Source of the DNA: Acidimicrobiaceae bacterium
GTDB lineage: Bacteria > Actinomycetota > Acidimicrobiia > Acidimicrobiales > Poriferisodalaceae
Length of the DNA stretch: 64,000 nt
Assembly (NCBI GenBank): GCA_026713105.1
Contig: JAPOPC010000007.1
Coordinates: 1 to 64,000, forward strand
Reading direction: 5' to 3'
The number at the start of each line of letters is the position of its first letter. Position 1 is the first letter of the stretch. A model generated the notes under the pieces. It saw only the letters and a list, made by a program, of their open reading frames with translations, had not been told where the DNA came from and ran no database searches. Both the position numbers and the translations under genes were made by a program. Positions 53,501-61,590 of the stretch are shown piece after piece.

Positions 53501-54247
53501 GATCGGCCGTTTCGTCCGTTGGAGCCAACCGAACGCCAGCAGGCCGAGCCCGAACGCCGTCGCTGCTGCGAGACGGATCTCGATCGTGAAGTCGACCCAG
53601 CCGCGCACCGCTGCTTCACGCAGGAGGAATCCCAGCCCGATCAGCGAGACGATGATCCCGATCTTCACGGGCGAGTTGCCGGTCAGCAGCCACGTGCGCG
53701 CACGGGCAACTGCAACCGCCGCCAACGTGGGCTCGGCCGGTCTCGCCGGACGACGAGACACCGGCGGCCGTCGGGCCGCAGGCACCGCCGGCCGGGGCGT
53801 GGGGGGCGGCCTCGAAGCAGGGCTGGTCGCAGACACCGGTGTGGGCGTCGGGCGCGGCGCGGAGGTGGGACGCGGCGCAGGCGTCGGGCGCGGCGCTGGT
53901 GTGGGACGCGGTGCACGTCTCGGCTCCGTCGGCACCGGATCGGGTTCGGACAACTCGGGAGGTGGATCCGGCTCCGTCTGCTCAGGAGCCGTGGGCGGCG
54001 TGTCTGGCTCCTCGGGTGACTCCAGGCGATCGGAGCGGCGACGCAAGATCTCGACCGACCGCTCGAGGGTGTCCAAGCGAGAACGCATCTCGCGTGAGCG
54101 GACGTCTCGTCCGATCAAGTAGCCGATTGCGGCACCTACCGGAATACCGGCAGGACCAGCGGCAAGACCGATCAGTGCGCCGAAGAATGCGAAGACAGCG
54201 GGAACGATGGGGTGGTCCTTAACGGGCCTGATGAATGAATGGCCCAC
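50507..54247 (-). CDS. DUF2339 giant membrane protein with three tandem 128-residue repeats
   Basis: A 1246-residue protein. The N-terminus has a glycine-rich membrane hairpin (11-46), a short coiled coil (50-75) and a long Pro/Ala/Arg linker (80-170, repeats of APRPTP). The rest is about 30 membrane segments matching DUF2339, a family of unknown role in cell-envelope biology. Three consecutive units start at W499, W627 and W755, each with W(A/T)VQGA(V/A)L...FWA(E/D)(A/T/S)(T/L)P(V/I)(L/V)N.Y, at a constant 128-residue spacing. GTG start; TACTGT lies 17 bases upstream. It overlaps the aminotransferase gene by four bases. Confidence 0.88.
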   Translation of the reverse strand: MGHSFIRPVKDHPIVPAVFAFFGALIGLAAGPAGIPVGAAIGYLIGRDVRSREMRSRLDTLERSVEILRRRSDRLESPEEPDTPPTAPEQTEPDPPPELSEPDPVPTEPRRAPRPTPAPRPTPAPRPTSAPRPTPTPVSATSPASRPPPTPRPAVPAARRPPVSRRPARPAEPTLAAVAVARARTWLLTGNSPVKIGIIVSLIGLGFLLREAAVRGWVDFTIEIRLAAATAFGLGLLAFGWLQRTKRPIYGRSLQGGGIAVLYLVTLAAYALYDLLAPLPALAAVVLITVAAGALAMTQSSLTLAMLGLIGGFSAPLLAFAWPQDHFEVFGFYAVLGVAVVAVSRLKSWPTLVLSGYGFTFVVAGLWLFAREDHSDWVQLQPFVVFFVLLYTLVPLVWPPVPSSRDEPVGFQDLWITPLVFCTPFAGLAMQALLVGHLRYGVAISSAVLAVVHAGFHQLSRRLGSTSKQFEVAYAALAVVFSATAVPLFLGASATSAIWAVQGAVLVWASSRWGSRLALLGGSVLQAIAAVAYGVRITTDSVDWDSPAVFGFWAEATPVLNVYALGAVMLAACGLASAESLRRSSHFDPWRQSVQIAALVWGAGWFLFAETAAVWLRGGLLPAVGLWAVQGAALMWIASKRRWMPVAVAGIAMQVAAAVAAALKMIDDAGRLSPGSFEFWADTLPVVNQYFAITGFLALCGFASVTAASRFVGDRDDAWRAVMYSALALGGGWFLFAESTEMWVRAGPLAVSTMWTVQGAVLLWLAARRRLVLGAVLGTLLQVAAGVVYAARLVADSEDHSSTLRFWADSTPILNQYLGVGVLLAACGVASSVIAYRSASALRELRVPLMWLSLLWGVGWWLFAAAAQIWVVTDDYRLWGLSLLAIGTLSAVVAAGRVLKWIDLEWAGALMLPTLAVALVIAVVTNDYPSAAWGWTAWPFMIVAYTAFLRTGGDKLEVLGQYGGLYCVVSVFVATEVHGQLAQTADGQWPLYGAAAAVLLWLGASLLARPVASWFVGDGWRSCLLYGITPVAWTAAAGAGLAVFGHHGSVDPLPFLPILNPIDICAAAAVVLLLRWKREMVAELSADSDSLTPAIASLLRSAETPWLPYLSAAGVAALTMTAARTVHHWADVPFELQPLVYSTELQVALSILWAATALAAMVVGVRAASRRIWIVGASWMGVVVVKLFLIDLASLAALPKAGSFIGVGIVLLIVGYLAPVPPSQSKTQSSEDSPRTHSGSSSGMDV

Positions 54248-54304
54248 ATGGTCGGATGTGCGAGACAGTACTCCGCTGCGGCATCACGCCCGCCGAGTCG
54301 GCGC

Positions 54305-55693
54305 CTACAGAACGTCGAGTGCGAGCATGTCTTTAACTTCCTCGCGGCGGATCACGAGGCGAGCATCGCCATCGGCGACGAACACGACAGCCGGGCGGCC
54401 AATGCGGTTGTAGGGGGCGCCCATCGAATAGCCGTAAGCCCCCGTCACCGGCGTCGCCACCAAGTCGCCCGCTGCCAAACCCGTCGGCATGGGGGCAGAA
54501 CGTACGATCACGTCACCCGACTCACAGTGCTTGCCCACCAGCCGCACGCGCTCAGGTCGGGGCTCGGTGACCCGGCCAGGCATGAACGCCGTGTAGTCGC
54601 TGCCATAGAGCATCGGACGAGGGTTGTCGCCGTAGCCGCCGTCCACAGCCGCGTAGGTACGGACCCCCGGCACTTCCTTGACGGCTCCGACCGTGTAGAG
54701 CGTCACTGCGGCTGCGGCAGCGATCGCCCGCCCCGGCTCGGCGACGAGCCGCGCTATGAGGCCATGCCGTCGGCTGAGCCCAGCCCACCTGCGTGACAGC
54801 GCAGCTCCCCATTCGGCGATCGTGGGCGCCCGTTCGGATTCCACATACGCCACGCCAAGGCCGCCGCCGATCGACAACTCCTCCAGACGGCCGGCCGCGT
54901 TCGGCGAGCTGCCGAACAGCGGAGCCGCAAACTCGGCGACAACATCCAGCGCCTTGGCCAGGCTCTCCACGCGGAATACCTGACTGCCGATGTGACAGTG
55001 GATGCCCACCAACTCGACCGACGACATCGCTGCCGCTCGCTCAGTGGCGGCTGCCGCGACGCCTTGGTCGATGCCGAAGCCGAACTTGGAGTCGGCCTGA
55101 CCTGTCGAGATGTACTCGTGCGTCTCCGCGCGCACGCCCGGCGTGACCCGCAGCAGCACCCTCGGCACGATGCCGTCAGCACGGTGCAACTCGTCGAGAC
55201 GGTCCAGTTCGTCGAAGGAATCAACCACGATGCGCCCCACTCCGGCAGTTCGAGCAATCGCGAGCTCTGCCGTGGACTTGTTGTTGCCGTGAAGCACAAT
55301 GCGACGCGCCACGTTTCCGGACGCGTCGTCTTCGAACGCCCGCAGCACCGTTTGCAGCTCGCCACCACTCGCTACATCGATGTCCATGCCCTCCGCGAGC
55401 GCCAGACGGGCCATGGCGGCGCACAGGAAGGCCTTGGCGGCGTAGGCGGCTCCCCCGTCGAAGGCCCCGACGGCCTCACGGCAGCGGGCGCGCAGATGCG
55501 CCTCGTCGTACACGAACAGGGGCGTGCCGAATTCTGCAGCCAGATCGACCAGGTCGCAGCCGCCGATTCGCAGGTGGCCGTGATCGGAAACCTCAGCGGT
55601 GTCGGGCAGCAGCCGGAATGGGATCGGGCCGCTGGGATCGTCGATGGTCCCGGGAGAGTCAGCGGCCCCAGCGCTGTGGGGTTCAGTAGTCAT
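54305..55693 (-). CDS. lysA: diaminopimelate decarboxylase
   Basis: A 462-residue fold III PLP enzyme making lysine from meso-diaminopimelate. PLP Lys in AYAAKAFL, HCHIGSQ, the glycine loop SIGGGLGVAY, EPGRAIAA and the active-site CESGDVI are all present. It follows argS by 21 bases, the argS-lysA order common in actinobacteria, where hom and thrC also follow, as here after an interruption by three genes. Confidence 0.96.
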   Translation of the reverse strand: MTTEPHSAGAADSPGTIDDPSGPIPFRLLPDTAEVSDHGHLRIGGCDLVDLAAEFGTPLFVYDEAHLRARCREAVGAFDGGAAYAAKAFLCAAMARLALAEGMDIDVASGGELQTVLRAFEDDASGNVARRIVLHGNNKSTAELAIARTAGVGRIVVDSFDELDRLDELHRADGIVPRVLLRVTPGVRAETHEYISTGQADSKFGFGIDQGVAAAATERAAAMSSVELVGIHCHIGSQVFRVESLAKALDVVAEFAAPLFGSSPNAAGRLEELSIGGGLGVAYVESERAPTIAEWGAALSRRWAGLSRRHGLIARLVAEPGRAIAAAAAVTLYTVGAVKEVPGVRTYAAVDGGYGDNPRPMLYGSDYTAFMPGRVTEPRPERVRLVGKHCESGDVIVRSAPMPTGLAAGDLVATPVTGAYGYSMGAPYNRIGRPAVVFVADGDARLVIRREEVKDMLALDVL

Positions 55694-55714
55694 GGCCGGA
55701 CCGTCGATTCGGGC

Positions 55715-57511
55715 TCACATTGCCTCGGGCGCGTCCACGCCGAGCAGGTCCAAGCCGATCGCCAAACCGATACGGGTGCCCTCGGTCAGGCACAGCCGTG
55801 CGTCACGCACGTCGGGCGGGATGTCGCCTCGCAGGATCGGGCAGTCGTGGTAGAAGCCGTGAAAGGCGGCGGCCAGATCGCGCACCCATGTCGTCACCTT
55901 GTGCGGCGCGCGCTCGCGCAGCGCCAGCTCGACCACCGAGGGGAGCACTTCGAGCGCTCGCAGGACTGCCAGCTCGCGTTCTCCGACGAGGGGCCCCAGA
56001 TCGGTGCCCCCGGGCGGCAGCGGCGCGACCCCGTCGGCTTCGGCTCGCCGGGCCACCGAAGCAATGCGAGCGTGCGCGTACTGCACGTAGAAGACGGGGT
56101 TCTCTGAAGCCTGCGCTGACAGCAGGTCGATGTCGATGGTCTGACGTGTGTCGATCGATTGCAGCAGGAAGGCGAAGCGCGCCACATCCGGCCCGACGGC
56201 ATCGATGAGCTCGCGCACCTCGACCATCGTCCCGGTGCGCTTGGACAACTCGATGACCTGGCCATCGCGCATGAGGGTCACGTTCTGCCCAACGATGGCC
56301 TCATAGGACTCAGCGGAGTGTCCCAGCATCTGCATCGCCGCCGCCATGCGCGGCACGTAGCCGTGGTGATCGGCGCCCAACACGTCGATGACGAGGTCCA
56401 TGTGTTGGCGACCGCGGCTGAACTTGGCGTGGTGGTACGCGATGTCGGGCACAAAGTAAGTGGGCTCGCCGTCGCTGCGATAGAGCACACGGTCTTTGTC
56501 GTCGCCGAACTCAGTGGTGCGCAGCCATTGAGCGCCGTCGCGTTCGTACAACCAGCCGTCCTCACGCAGGCGCTCGACAGCGCGCTCCATGGCGCCGTCT
56601 GCGACGAGCGCAGTTTCGCTCTGCCAATGGTCGAAGCCGACGTTCATCGCGTCCAGCGACTCGCGGACGTCGAGCAATGCCCGCTCGCGTCCCCACGATG
56701 ACGCGTAAGCCAGGCCTCCGCGGGACATCAACTCCAACAACAGATCCGTGCCTGCATCGGGAGATCCGACAATGTTCGATCCGGTTTCTTGCAGAGCCCT
56801 CGTCGTCGCCTGGCGCTGCTCATCCGACCTCCGGCCGCTGTGGGGTCCTCCCTCTGATACCCAGGCCTGCCATGCCGGCTCATCGAGCAGGGCGACGGCC
56901 AGCTCTTGTGCCCAGTCGATGACGTACTGGCCGTGGTAGCCGTCGTCGGGTACCGAGTCGCCGTCCAGCCGAGCCGCCAATGAACGTCCGAACAGCTCCA
57001 TCTGGGTGCCTCGGTCGTTGACGTAGTACTCGGTGAACGTGCGGTAACCGCAGCGACGGAACAGGCGGGCCAGGCTGTCGCCGTATGCGCCCCATCGGCC
57101 GCCGCCAGCGTGCAACGGGCCGGTCGGGTTGGCCGACACGAACTCGAGGTTGACGGTTTGGCCGTCGCCGATGTCGTGGCATGCGTACCGGTGCGCACCC
57201 TGGCTCAACACGGTGGCGAGTACCTCGTGCAGCCAGGTCGGCGCCAGGTGCATATTCACGAATCCGGGCCCGGCGACCTCGGTCCGCTCGAGATGGGGCA
57301 ATCCGGCAGCGTCGAGCTCCCCAGCGAGTCGCCGTGCCAGCTCGCGAGGCGACAGCCCAGCGCCCTTCGCGTTCACCAATGCCGCATTCGTCGACCAGTC
57401 GCCATGATCGGCGCGAGCCGGCCGTTCGAGGCCGATACGCGACGGGTCGGCGTCGACGCCGAGGCGCGCAAGCGCACCCGCGATCGCACCGGCCAGCAGG
57501 GCTCCCATCAC
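55715..57511 (-). CDS. argS: arginyl-tRNA synthetase
   Basis: A class I synthetase of about 598 residues. The HIGH-type site is ANPTGPLHAGGGRW and the KMSKS-type site is the variant ELSKRTGT. The N-terminal tRNA D-loop domain (ARADHGDWSTNAALV) and the anticodon-binding C-terminal domain are complete. The GTG at 57511 lies 7 bases after TAGCGT and directly before an ATG; a longer frame is rejected. A tRNA-Arg gene begins 131 bases upstream on the opposite strand. Confidence 0.95.
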   Translation of the reverse strand: MMGALLAGAIAGALARLGVDADPSRIGLERPARADHGDWSTNAALVNAKGAGLSPRELARRLAGELDAAGLPHLERTEVAGPGFVNMHLAPTWLHEVLATVLSQGAHRYACHDIGDGQTVNLEFVSANPTGPLHAGGGRWGAYGDSLARLFRRCGYRTFTEYYVNDRGTQMELFGRSLAARLDGDSVPDDGYHGQYVIDWAQELAVALLDEPAWQAWVSEGGPHSGRRSDEQRQATTRALQETGSNIVGSPDAGTDLLLELMSRGGLAYASSWGRERALLDVRESLDAMNVGFDHWQSETALVADGAMERAVERLREDGWLYERDGAQWLRTTEFGDDKDRVLYRSDGEPTYFVPDIAYHHAKFSRGRQHMDLVIDVLGADHHGYVPRMAAAMQMLGHSAESYEAIVGQNVTLMRDGQVIELSKRTGTMVEVRELIDAVGPDVARFAFLLQSIDTRQTIDIDLLSAQASENPVFYVQYAHARIASVARRAEADGVAPLPPGGTDLGPLVGERELAVLRALEVLPSVVELALRERAPHKVTTWVRDLAAAFHGFYHDCPILRGDIPPDVRDARLCLTEGTRIGLAIGLDLLGVDAPEAM

Positions 57512-57518
57512 CGAATCG

Positions 57519-57524
57519 ACGCTA
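57519..57524 (-). promoter_or_regulatory. -10 box of argS (leaderless)
   Basis: TAGCGT on the minus strand, 7 bases before the GTG of argS; the same hexamer and spacing as ligA. Confidence 0.55.
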
Positions 57525-57641
57525 CCCCTGCACCGCTGCGATCCCGGAGTCATTTTGCCGTCGCCGCCAGAGCGGCACGCGATGGCGGTCGGTAGCTTGA
57601 CCGGTCATCCAGTCCGGGTATCGATGTCAGCCGGGCCTTCA

Positions 57642-57713
57642 GCCCTCGTAGCTCAGGGGATAGAGCAGTGGCCTCCGGAGCCATGTGCGCAGGTTCGAAT
57701 CCTGCCGAGGGCG
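57642..57713 (+). tRNA. tRNA-Arg (CCG)
   Basis: A full cloverleaf of 72 bases. The acceptor stem pairs GCCCTCG with CGAGGGC, the D arm is GCTC...GAGC, the anticodon stem pairs GTGGC with GCCAT around the loop CTCCGGA (anticodon CCG), and the T arm is GCAGG-TTCGAAT-CCTGC. The 3' CCA is not encoded. It reads CGG, a common arginine codon in high-GC genomes. Confidence 0.97.
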
Positions 57714-57736
57714 CTGCGCCAGAACGCTTCGCCGGC

Positions 57737-58153
57737 TCAGTCGATGGCGGACCAGCCAGTCAACTCTGTGCGCTGGATGACGATGGCGGCGCCGACCGGA
57801 GGCTCGGCGGCGTACTGCGGGTAGCGATCGCACAGCAGCTTGATCGCATCCCGGTGCTGCGCGCCCTCGGTGTGCACTGCTGCACGCCCCCGCAGCCGAA
57901 CCCACCACAGGCGCTCCCAGTCCGCGTCGTCGTAGTGCTCGATGAGCATCGTGACCTCTGGGAAGCGTCGAACGTTGTCGAGCCGCTTGAGGTCCATGGT
58001 CGTCTTGGGCTTGTGGTCGACAGCGGTCACCACGACGTCGTCTTCGAACGCATACGTGCAGGGCACGAGATCCACGCGGCCGTCGGCGCGGATCGTCGCG
58101 AGGGTCGCCACCCGTCCCTCGGACAGCAGGTCCAGCAGTTCGGCCTCAGTCAC
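57737..58153 (-). CDS. PPOX-class F420-dependent oxidoreductase
   Basis: A 138-residue split-barrel flavin/deazaflavin protein. The marks GRVATLATIRADGRVDLVPCTY, VDHKPKTTMDLKRLDNV, EHYDDADWERLWWVRLRGRA are those of the actinobacterial F420-dependent PPOX subfamily. The GTG at 58153 is preferred because TAGGGT lies 8 bases upstream; an ATG 60 bases further up has no such signal. It is divergent from the FrhB-like gene, also an F420-type family. The substrate is unknown. Confidence 0.85.
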   Translation of the reverse strand: MTEAELLDLLSEGRVATLATIRADGRVDLVPCTYAFEDDVVVTAVDHKPKTTMDLKRLDNVRRFPEVTMLIEHYDDADWERLWWVRLRGRAAVHTEGAQHRDAIKLLCDRYPQYAAEPPVGAAIVIQRTELTGWSAID

Positions 58154-58161
58154 GGCGGGCC

Positions 58162-58167
58162 ACCCTA
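58162..58167 (-). promoter_or_regulatory. -10 box of the PPOX gene (leaderless)
   Basis: TAGGGT on the minus strand, 8 bases before the GTG. Confidence 0.45.
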
Positions 58168-58259
58168 GAGCCCGCAGCAGCGGATTCAGCGTTCCCGACA
58201 ACGGGGCGAAACACATCGCTGTGCGGGGCAGACGCAGTCCGCTTGCGAGGTACCTGCCA

Positions 58260-58265
58260 TAGTCT
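58260..58265 (+). promoter_or_regulatory. -10 box of the FrhB-like gene (leaderless)
   Basis: TAGTCT, 6 bases before the ATG at 58272. No ribosome site is present. Confidence 0.5.
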
Positions 58266-58271
58266 TTGGCC

Positions 58272-59468
58272 ATGGCAATGACTGGGGCAACGACCGAGGC
58301 GACGACTGGAGCTCCCCCGGCGTCCAACGGCGCGCCGCAGCGCTGGACCTTCCAGTGGAAGGAGCTCTACGACGAGGTCATCACTTCGGGGCTGTGCACC
58401 GGCTGTGCGGGCTGCGTGATCTCCTGCCCGCACGACGTCATCGGCTACGAACACGTCCAAGGCGGCTTCATTCCATTCCATCTCGAGGAGGAGCTGGGGC
58501 TCGAAGACTGCGGCCACGGACAGAAGGGCTGCACGAGCTGCACCCGTGCGTGCCCCCGCTTCCGCACATGGGAGGACGAAGCCGACGACTTCATGTTCGG
58601 TCGCCACCGCACTGGCGAGGAACCCTCAGGCGTCTTCAAGGACATCATCCTGACGAGGGCCTCGGACGACTTCGTCCACGAGATCGGCCAGGACGGCGGG
58701 CTGGTCTCGGCAATCCTCATCTGGGCCCTCGACCACGGTTACATCGACGCCGCGCTGACGTCCTACGTCGGTGAAGGCGACGGCAACCAGTGGACCGCCT
58801 CGCCGGGAGTGGCCTTCAACCGTGACGACGTGCTGCGCGGCGCCGGCAGCCGCTACACCTATTCCGCCAACACGCTCGCCTACGACGAGGCGATGGAGGC
58901 CGGCGCACAGAAGATCGCTCTGGTGGGCATGAGCTGCCAGAGCTCGATCGTGCCGGTTGCCAAGTCCCGCAAGGTCGGCAAGGTCGGCAACCGCTTTGTG
59001 CTGAATATCGGGCTGCTGTGCTCGAAGTCATTCGACGAGGCGATCTTCGAGGAGCTGTTCGAGCAGAAGTACGGGCTCGACCGCCACCGGATCCGCAAGA
59101 CCAACATCAAGGGCGTCTTCCAGATCTGGACCCATGACGGCGGCTACTACGAGATCAATCTCAAGGAATGCCACGCCTGGACCCGCGAGGGCTGCAACCA
59201 CTGCCCCGACTTCGCCGCTGAGCACGCCGACATCTCCACCGGCGGCATCGGCAAGTACCCCGACTGGACCCTCACCATCGTCCGCACCGACATCGGGCGC
59301 GAGATCATCATGAAGATGCTCGCCGACGGCTCGCTGATCGGCCGTCCCGGCGATGACGACCCGGGTGCAATCGCGCTCATGCACAAGCTCAGCGAGAAGT
59401 CACGTGCCCGCTGGCCCAAGTTCGCCTGGGACAAGCCGGCACTGCTGCCCGAGCCGACCAAGAAATAG
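58272..59468 (+). CDS. coenzyme F420 hydrogenase/dehydrogenase beta subunit family protein
   Basis: A protein of about 398 residues of the FrhB/FdhB family, which binds flavin and iron-sulfur clusters and exchanges electrons with F420 or ferredoxin. The N-terminal Cys motif CTGCAGCVISCPHD (CxxCxxCxxxCP) is a 4Fe-4S ligand set, with further cysteines in CGHGQKGCTSCTRACPRF. The core has QDGGLVSAILIWAL, GMSCQSS and CNHCPDFAAEHADIS. The physiological partner is unknown; reductases of this family act on chlorophyllide, cofactors or hydrogenase substrates. ATG at 58272, leaderless. Confidence 0.9.
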   Translation: MAMTGATTEATTGAPPASNGAPQRWTFQWKELYDEVITSGLCTGCAGCVISCPHDVIGYEHVQGGFIPFHLEEELGLEDCGHGQKGCTSCTRACPRFRTWEDEADDFMFGRHRTGEEPSGVFKDIILTRASDDFVHEIGQDGGLVSAILIWALDHGYIDAALTSYVGEGDGNQWTASPGVAFNRDDVLRGAGSRYTYSANTLAYDEAMEAGAQKIALVGMSCQSSIVPVAKSRKVGKVGNRFVLNIGLLCSKSFDEAIFEELFEQKYGLDRHRIRKTNIKGVFQIWTHDGGYYEINLKECHAWTREGCNHCPDFAAEHADISTGGIGKYPDWTLTIVRTDIGREIIMKMLADGSLIGRPGDDDPGAIALMHKLSEKSRARWPKFAWDKPALLPEPTKK

Positions 59469-59476
59469 CCCTTCGG

Positions 59477-59496
59477 CTGCCTCTGGCTAGAGGCAG
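59477..59496. terminator. bidirectional hairpin between convergent genes
   Basis: A perfect 8-base-pair stem (CTGCCTCT/AGAGGCAG) with a 4-base loop begins 8 bases after the FrhB-like stop and contains the stop codon of the opposing lipoprotein gene. No T tract; a factor-assisted or structure-only terminator is plausible. Confidence 0.5.
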
Positions 59497-60131
59497 AGGT
59501 TGATGAACTCGACCACGTCCGGTCGAACATCGTTGCTCGCCAGGAATTCCGTCAGCCGGTGCGCGGGCACCACGTCTTGCGCGCGGGCCAGCGAGCAAGC
59601 GCATAGGCCCCTCAGGCGGTCCGAGCCTGCAGAGCACACATCCAGATAGGTCTGCTGCTGCGCGTCGGACCATTCGGGCGGCGGGCCTGCCTCTCGGCAG
59701 TCGACCAGCGCGGCAGCCAGTTCGGGAGAGAATTCCAAGCCGCCTTCCATGCGGTCCTCGAACACCTCAAGATCGACAGAGGTGAGGCCGCCCTCGATCC
59801 GGTCCGCAGCGCAGTGACATGGCCCGACGAGTCCGCCATCTGCCGCGCAGGCATCCATGAAGGCGATGAGCGGCTCGATCGCGAGCTGTCCGGCTGCGCC
59901 GGTGCCGCCCGTGCCGGGCACGGTGGGCGGGGCAAGCGTGCCCGGATTGCCGAGCGGCACTTCGGAGCCCGCCGCACCTTGGTCGCCGATCGCAGGCTCC
60001 ACCTCGATCACGGTCGCCGAGCATGCGACGATGCCAGCCAGTGCCAGCACAGCGGCAACCAGACGTGCCCCCCGGGCGAACAGGGGCCGTCGGGGCTCAG
60101 GCAGGCGGGAGGTTCGCCAGCCGGCGGGCAT
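59487..60131 (-). CDS. putative lipoprotein
   Basis: A 214-residue protein with a signal peptide: Arg-rich head (RRPLFARGAR), hydrophobic core and lipobox LAGIVAC, so Cys at about 37 would be lipidated. A Gly/Pro linker follows, then a helical domain with six further cysteines in pairs (CAADGGLVGPCHCAADRI, VCSAGSDRLRGLCACSLAR), probably disulfides. Repeated pattern of a Cys-x-Cys-A in both halves suggests a duplicated small module. Function unknown. The start overlaps the end of the uracil-DNA glycosylase gene by 35 bases. Confidence 0.75.
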   Translation of the reverse strand: MPAGWRTSRLPEPRRPLFARGARLVAAVLALAGIVACSATVIEVEPAIGDQGAAGSEVPLGNPGTLAPPTVPGTGGTGAAGQLAIEPLIAFMDACAADGGLVGPCHCAADRIEGGLTSVDLEVFEDRMEGGLEFSPELAAALVDCREAGPPPEWSDAQQQTYLDVCSAGSDRLRGLCACSLARAQDVVPAHRLTEFLASNDVRPDVVEFINLCL

Positions 60132-60846
60132 CGCGGAGCACCGTATCGGCCATGTCGGCAGTCAGGCGGCCAGTGAATGTGTTTTGTTGACTGGGATGGA
60201 ATGAGCAGACGATGCGAGTAACGCTGCCCAAGGCCGCAGGCTCGGCTGAACCGCTGACGGCGGGCACTTCGACAATTGCACCGTGCCCGAAGCGTGGTCG
60301 TGGCCGCACGCCGCCCAACGTGCACAGCACGCCGTAGGCAAAAGCGCCGAGGGCGATGGCGACTCGCGCGTTGACCAGCAGCGCCAGCTCGCGTTGGAGG
60401 AACGGCCGGCAGGCATCCCGCTCAACGGGAGTGGGCTTGTTGGCCGGCGGCGCACAGCGAACTGCCGCGGTGATGTACGCATCGCGCAGCGCAAGCCCGT
60501 CCCCGACATGGTCGGAAGCCGGTTGATTGGCAAGTCCGCAGCGATGAAGGGCCGCGTAGAGGAAGTCACCCGAACGATCGCCGGTGAACATCCGGCCGGT
60601 ACGGTTCGCACCGTGCGCGGCGGGCGCCAAACCGACGAGCACGATCGCCGCGTCAGGATCGCCGAAGCCGGGCACACCCCGGCCCCAGTAGTCCTCGCCG
60701 GCGAATGCAGCCCGCTTGTCGGCGGCCGTCTGCTCGCGCCAGGCCACCAGCCGATCACAACGCCTGCATGCTGCAACCTCTTCGTTCAGCAGTTGCAGTG
60801 CTGCGACACTCGGGACCTCATCGCATGTTCTCGGTGTGGGGCTCAC
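60097..60846 (-). CDS. uracil-DNA glycosylase, family 5 (UdgB)
   Basis: A 249-residue base-excision repair enzyme. An N-terminal four-Cys Fe-S site (CRRCDRL and later cysteines), the active motif GLAPAAHGANRTGRMFTGD and the C-terminal SFHPSQQNT place it in family 5, which also removes other damaged bases. The GTG at 60846 starts before the LLNEEVAACRRC helix; CACACT lies 6 bases upstream. A frame reaching 61737 runs through the opposite-strand phosphatase gene and is rejected. Confidence 0.92.
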   Translation of the reverse strand: MSPTPRTCDEVPSVAALQLLNEEVAACRRCDRLVAWREQTAADKRAAFAGEDYWGRGVPGFGDPDAAIVLVGLAPAAHGANRTGRMFTGDRSGDFLYAALHRCGLANQPASDHVGDGLALRDAYITAAVRCAPPANKPTPVERDACRPFLQRELALLVNARVAIALGAFAYGVLCTLGGVRPRPRFGHGAIVEVPAVSGSAEPAALGSVTRIVCSFHPSQQNTFTGRLTADMADTVLRDARRLANLPPA

Positions 60847-60938
60847 CCTTCGAGTGTGCCAGTCGTCACCACCGCATGGCTGCCGTCCGTCGCCGCTGCG
60901 CGCGTTCGGCGAAGCCGCTGCGCGGCGGACCGGACAAG

Positions 60939-60944
60939 TAGCTT
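60939..60944 (+). promoter_or_regulatory. -10 box of the phosphatase-DUF3090 operon (leaderless)
   Basis: TAGCTT, 7 bases before the GTG at 60952; the same hexamer and spacing as lhgO. Confidence 0.5.
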
Positions 60945-60951
60945 CGACCGG

Positions 60952-61590
60952 GTGCCAAACCGTGTCCGACCCACGCTGCTGCTGTTCGTCCGTCACGGCC
61001 TGACGCCCACCACCGGCGTCGAGCTGTACGGACGGCGACCAGGAGTGCACCTGTCGGAGGCGGGAGCCCAGCAGGCGCAGCGTGCCGCAGAACGCATCGC
61101 GGCAGGAGGTCGCCGTGTGGCGGCGGTATACGCCAGCCCGCTCGAGCGAGCCCAGGAAACTGCCGCTCCGATTGCTGCGGCCCTCGGTCGCCGCGTGCGC
61201 ACTCACGACGGCCTGAACGAAGCAGACATGGGCCGCTGGACGGGCCGCAAGCTCAATCAACTGCGCAAGCTCGCGGCATGGTCGCAGGTGCAGCGCTATC
61301 CCAGCGGCTTTCGCTTCCCCGACGGCGAGACGTTCCGCCAGATGCAGGCGCGCATCGCCGCGACGGCAACCGATCTGGCGGCCCGTCATCGCGGCGCGAC
61401 TGTGGTGGCCGTCAGCCATGCCGACCCCATACGGGCCCTGGTCGCTGACGCGATGGGAACCCATCTCGATCTCTTCCAGCGGATCGTGGTGTCGCCGTGC
61501 TCGGTGACTGCGATCCTGTACTCCACTGACGGCCCCGTCGTGCTGGCGACAAACAGCACTTCCGACCTCGCAGCATTGGCTCCGGCATGA
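60952..61590 (+). CDS. histidine phosphatase family protein (MSMEG_4193 type)
   Basis: A 212-residue phosphoglycerate mutase-like phosphatase. The phospho-accepting His is H15 in FVRHGLTP, with YASPLERAQETA and the second His in VSHADPIRALVAD. This is the first gene of a three-gene actinobacterial set with DUF3090 and a SCO1664-type protein, often near mshC (mycothiol synthesis) in other genomes; mshC is not seen here. The GTG at 60952 is set by the promoter box. Substrate unknown. Confidence 0.9.
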   Translation: MPNRVRPTLLLFVRHGLTPTTGVELYGRRPGVHLSEAGAQQAQRAAERIAAGGRRVAAVYASPLERAQETAAPIAAALGRRVRTHDGLNEADMGRWTGRKLNQLRKLAAWSQVQRYPSGFRFPDGETFRQMQARIAATATDLAARHRGATVVAVSHADPIRALVADAMGTHLDLFQRIVVSPCSVTAILYSTDGPVVLATNSTSDLAALAPA

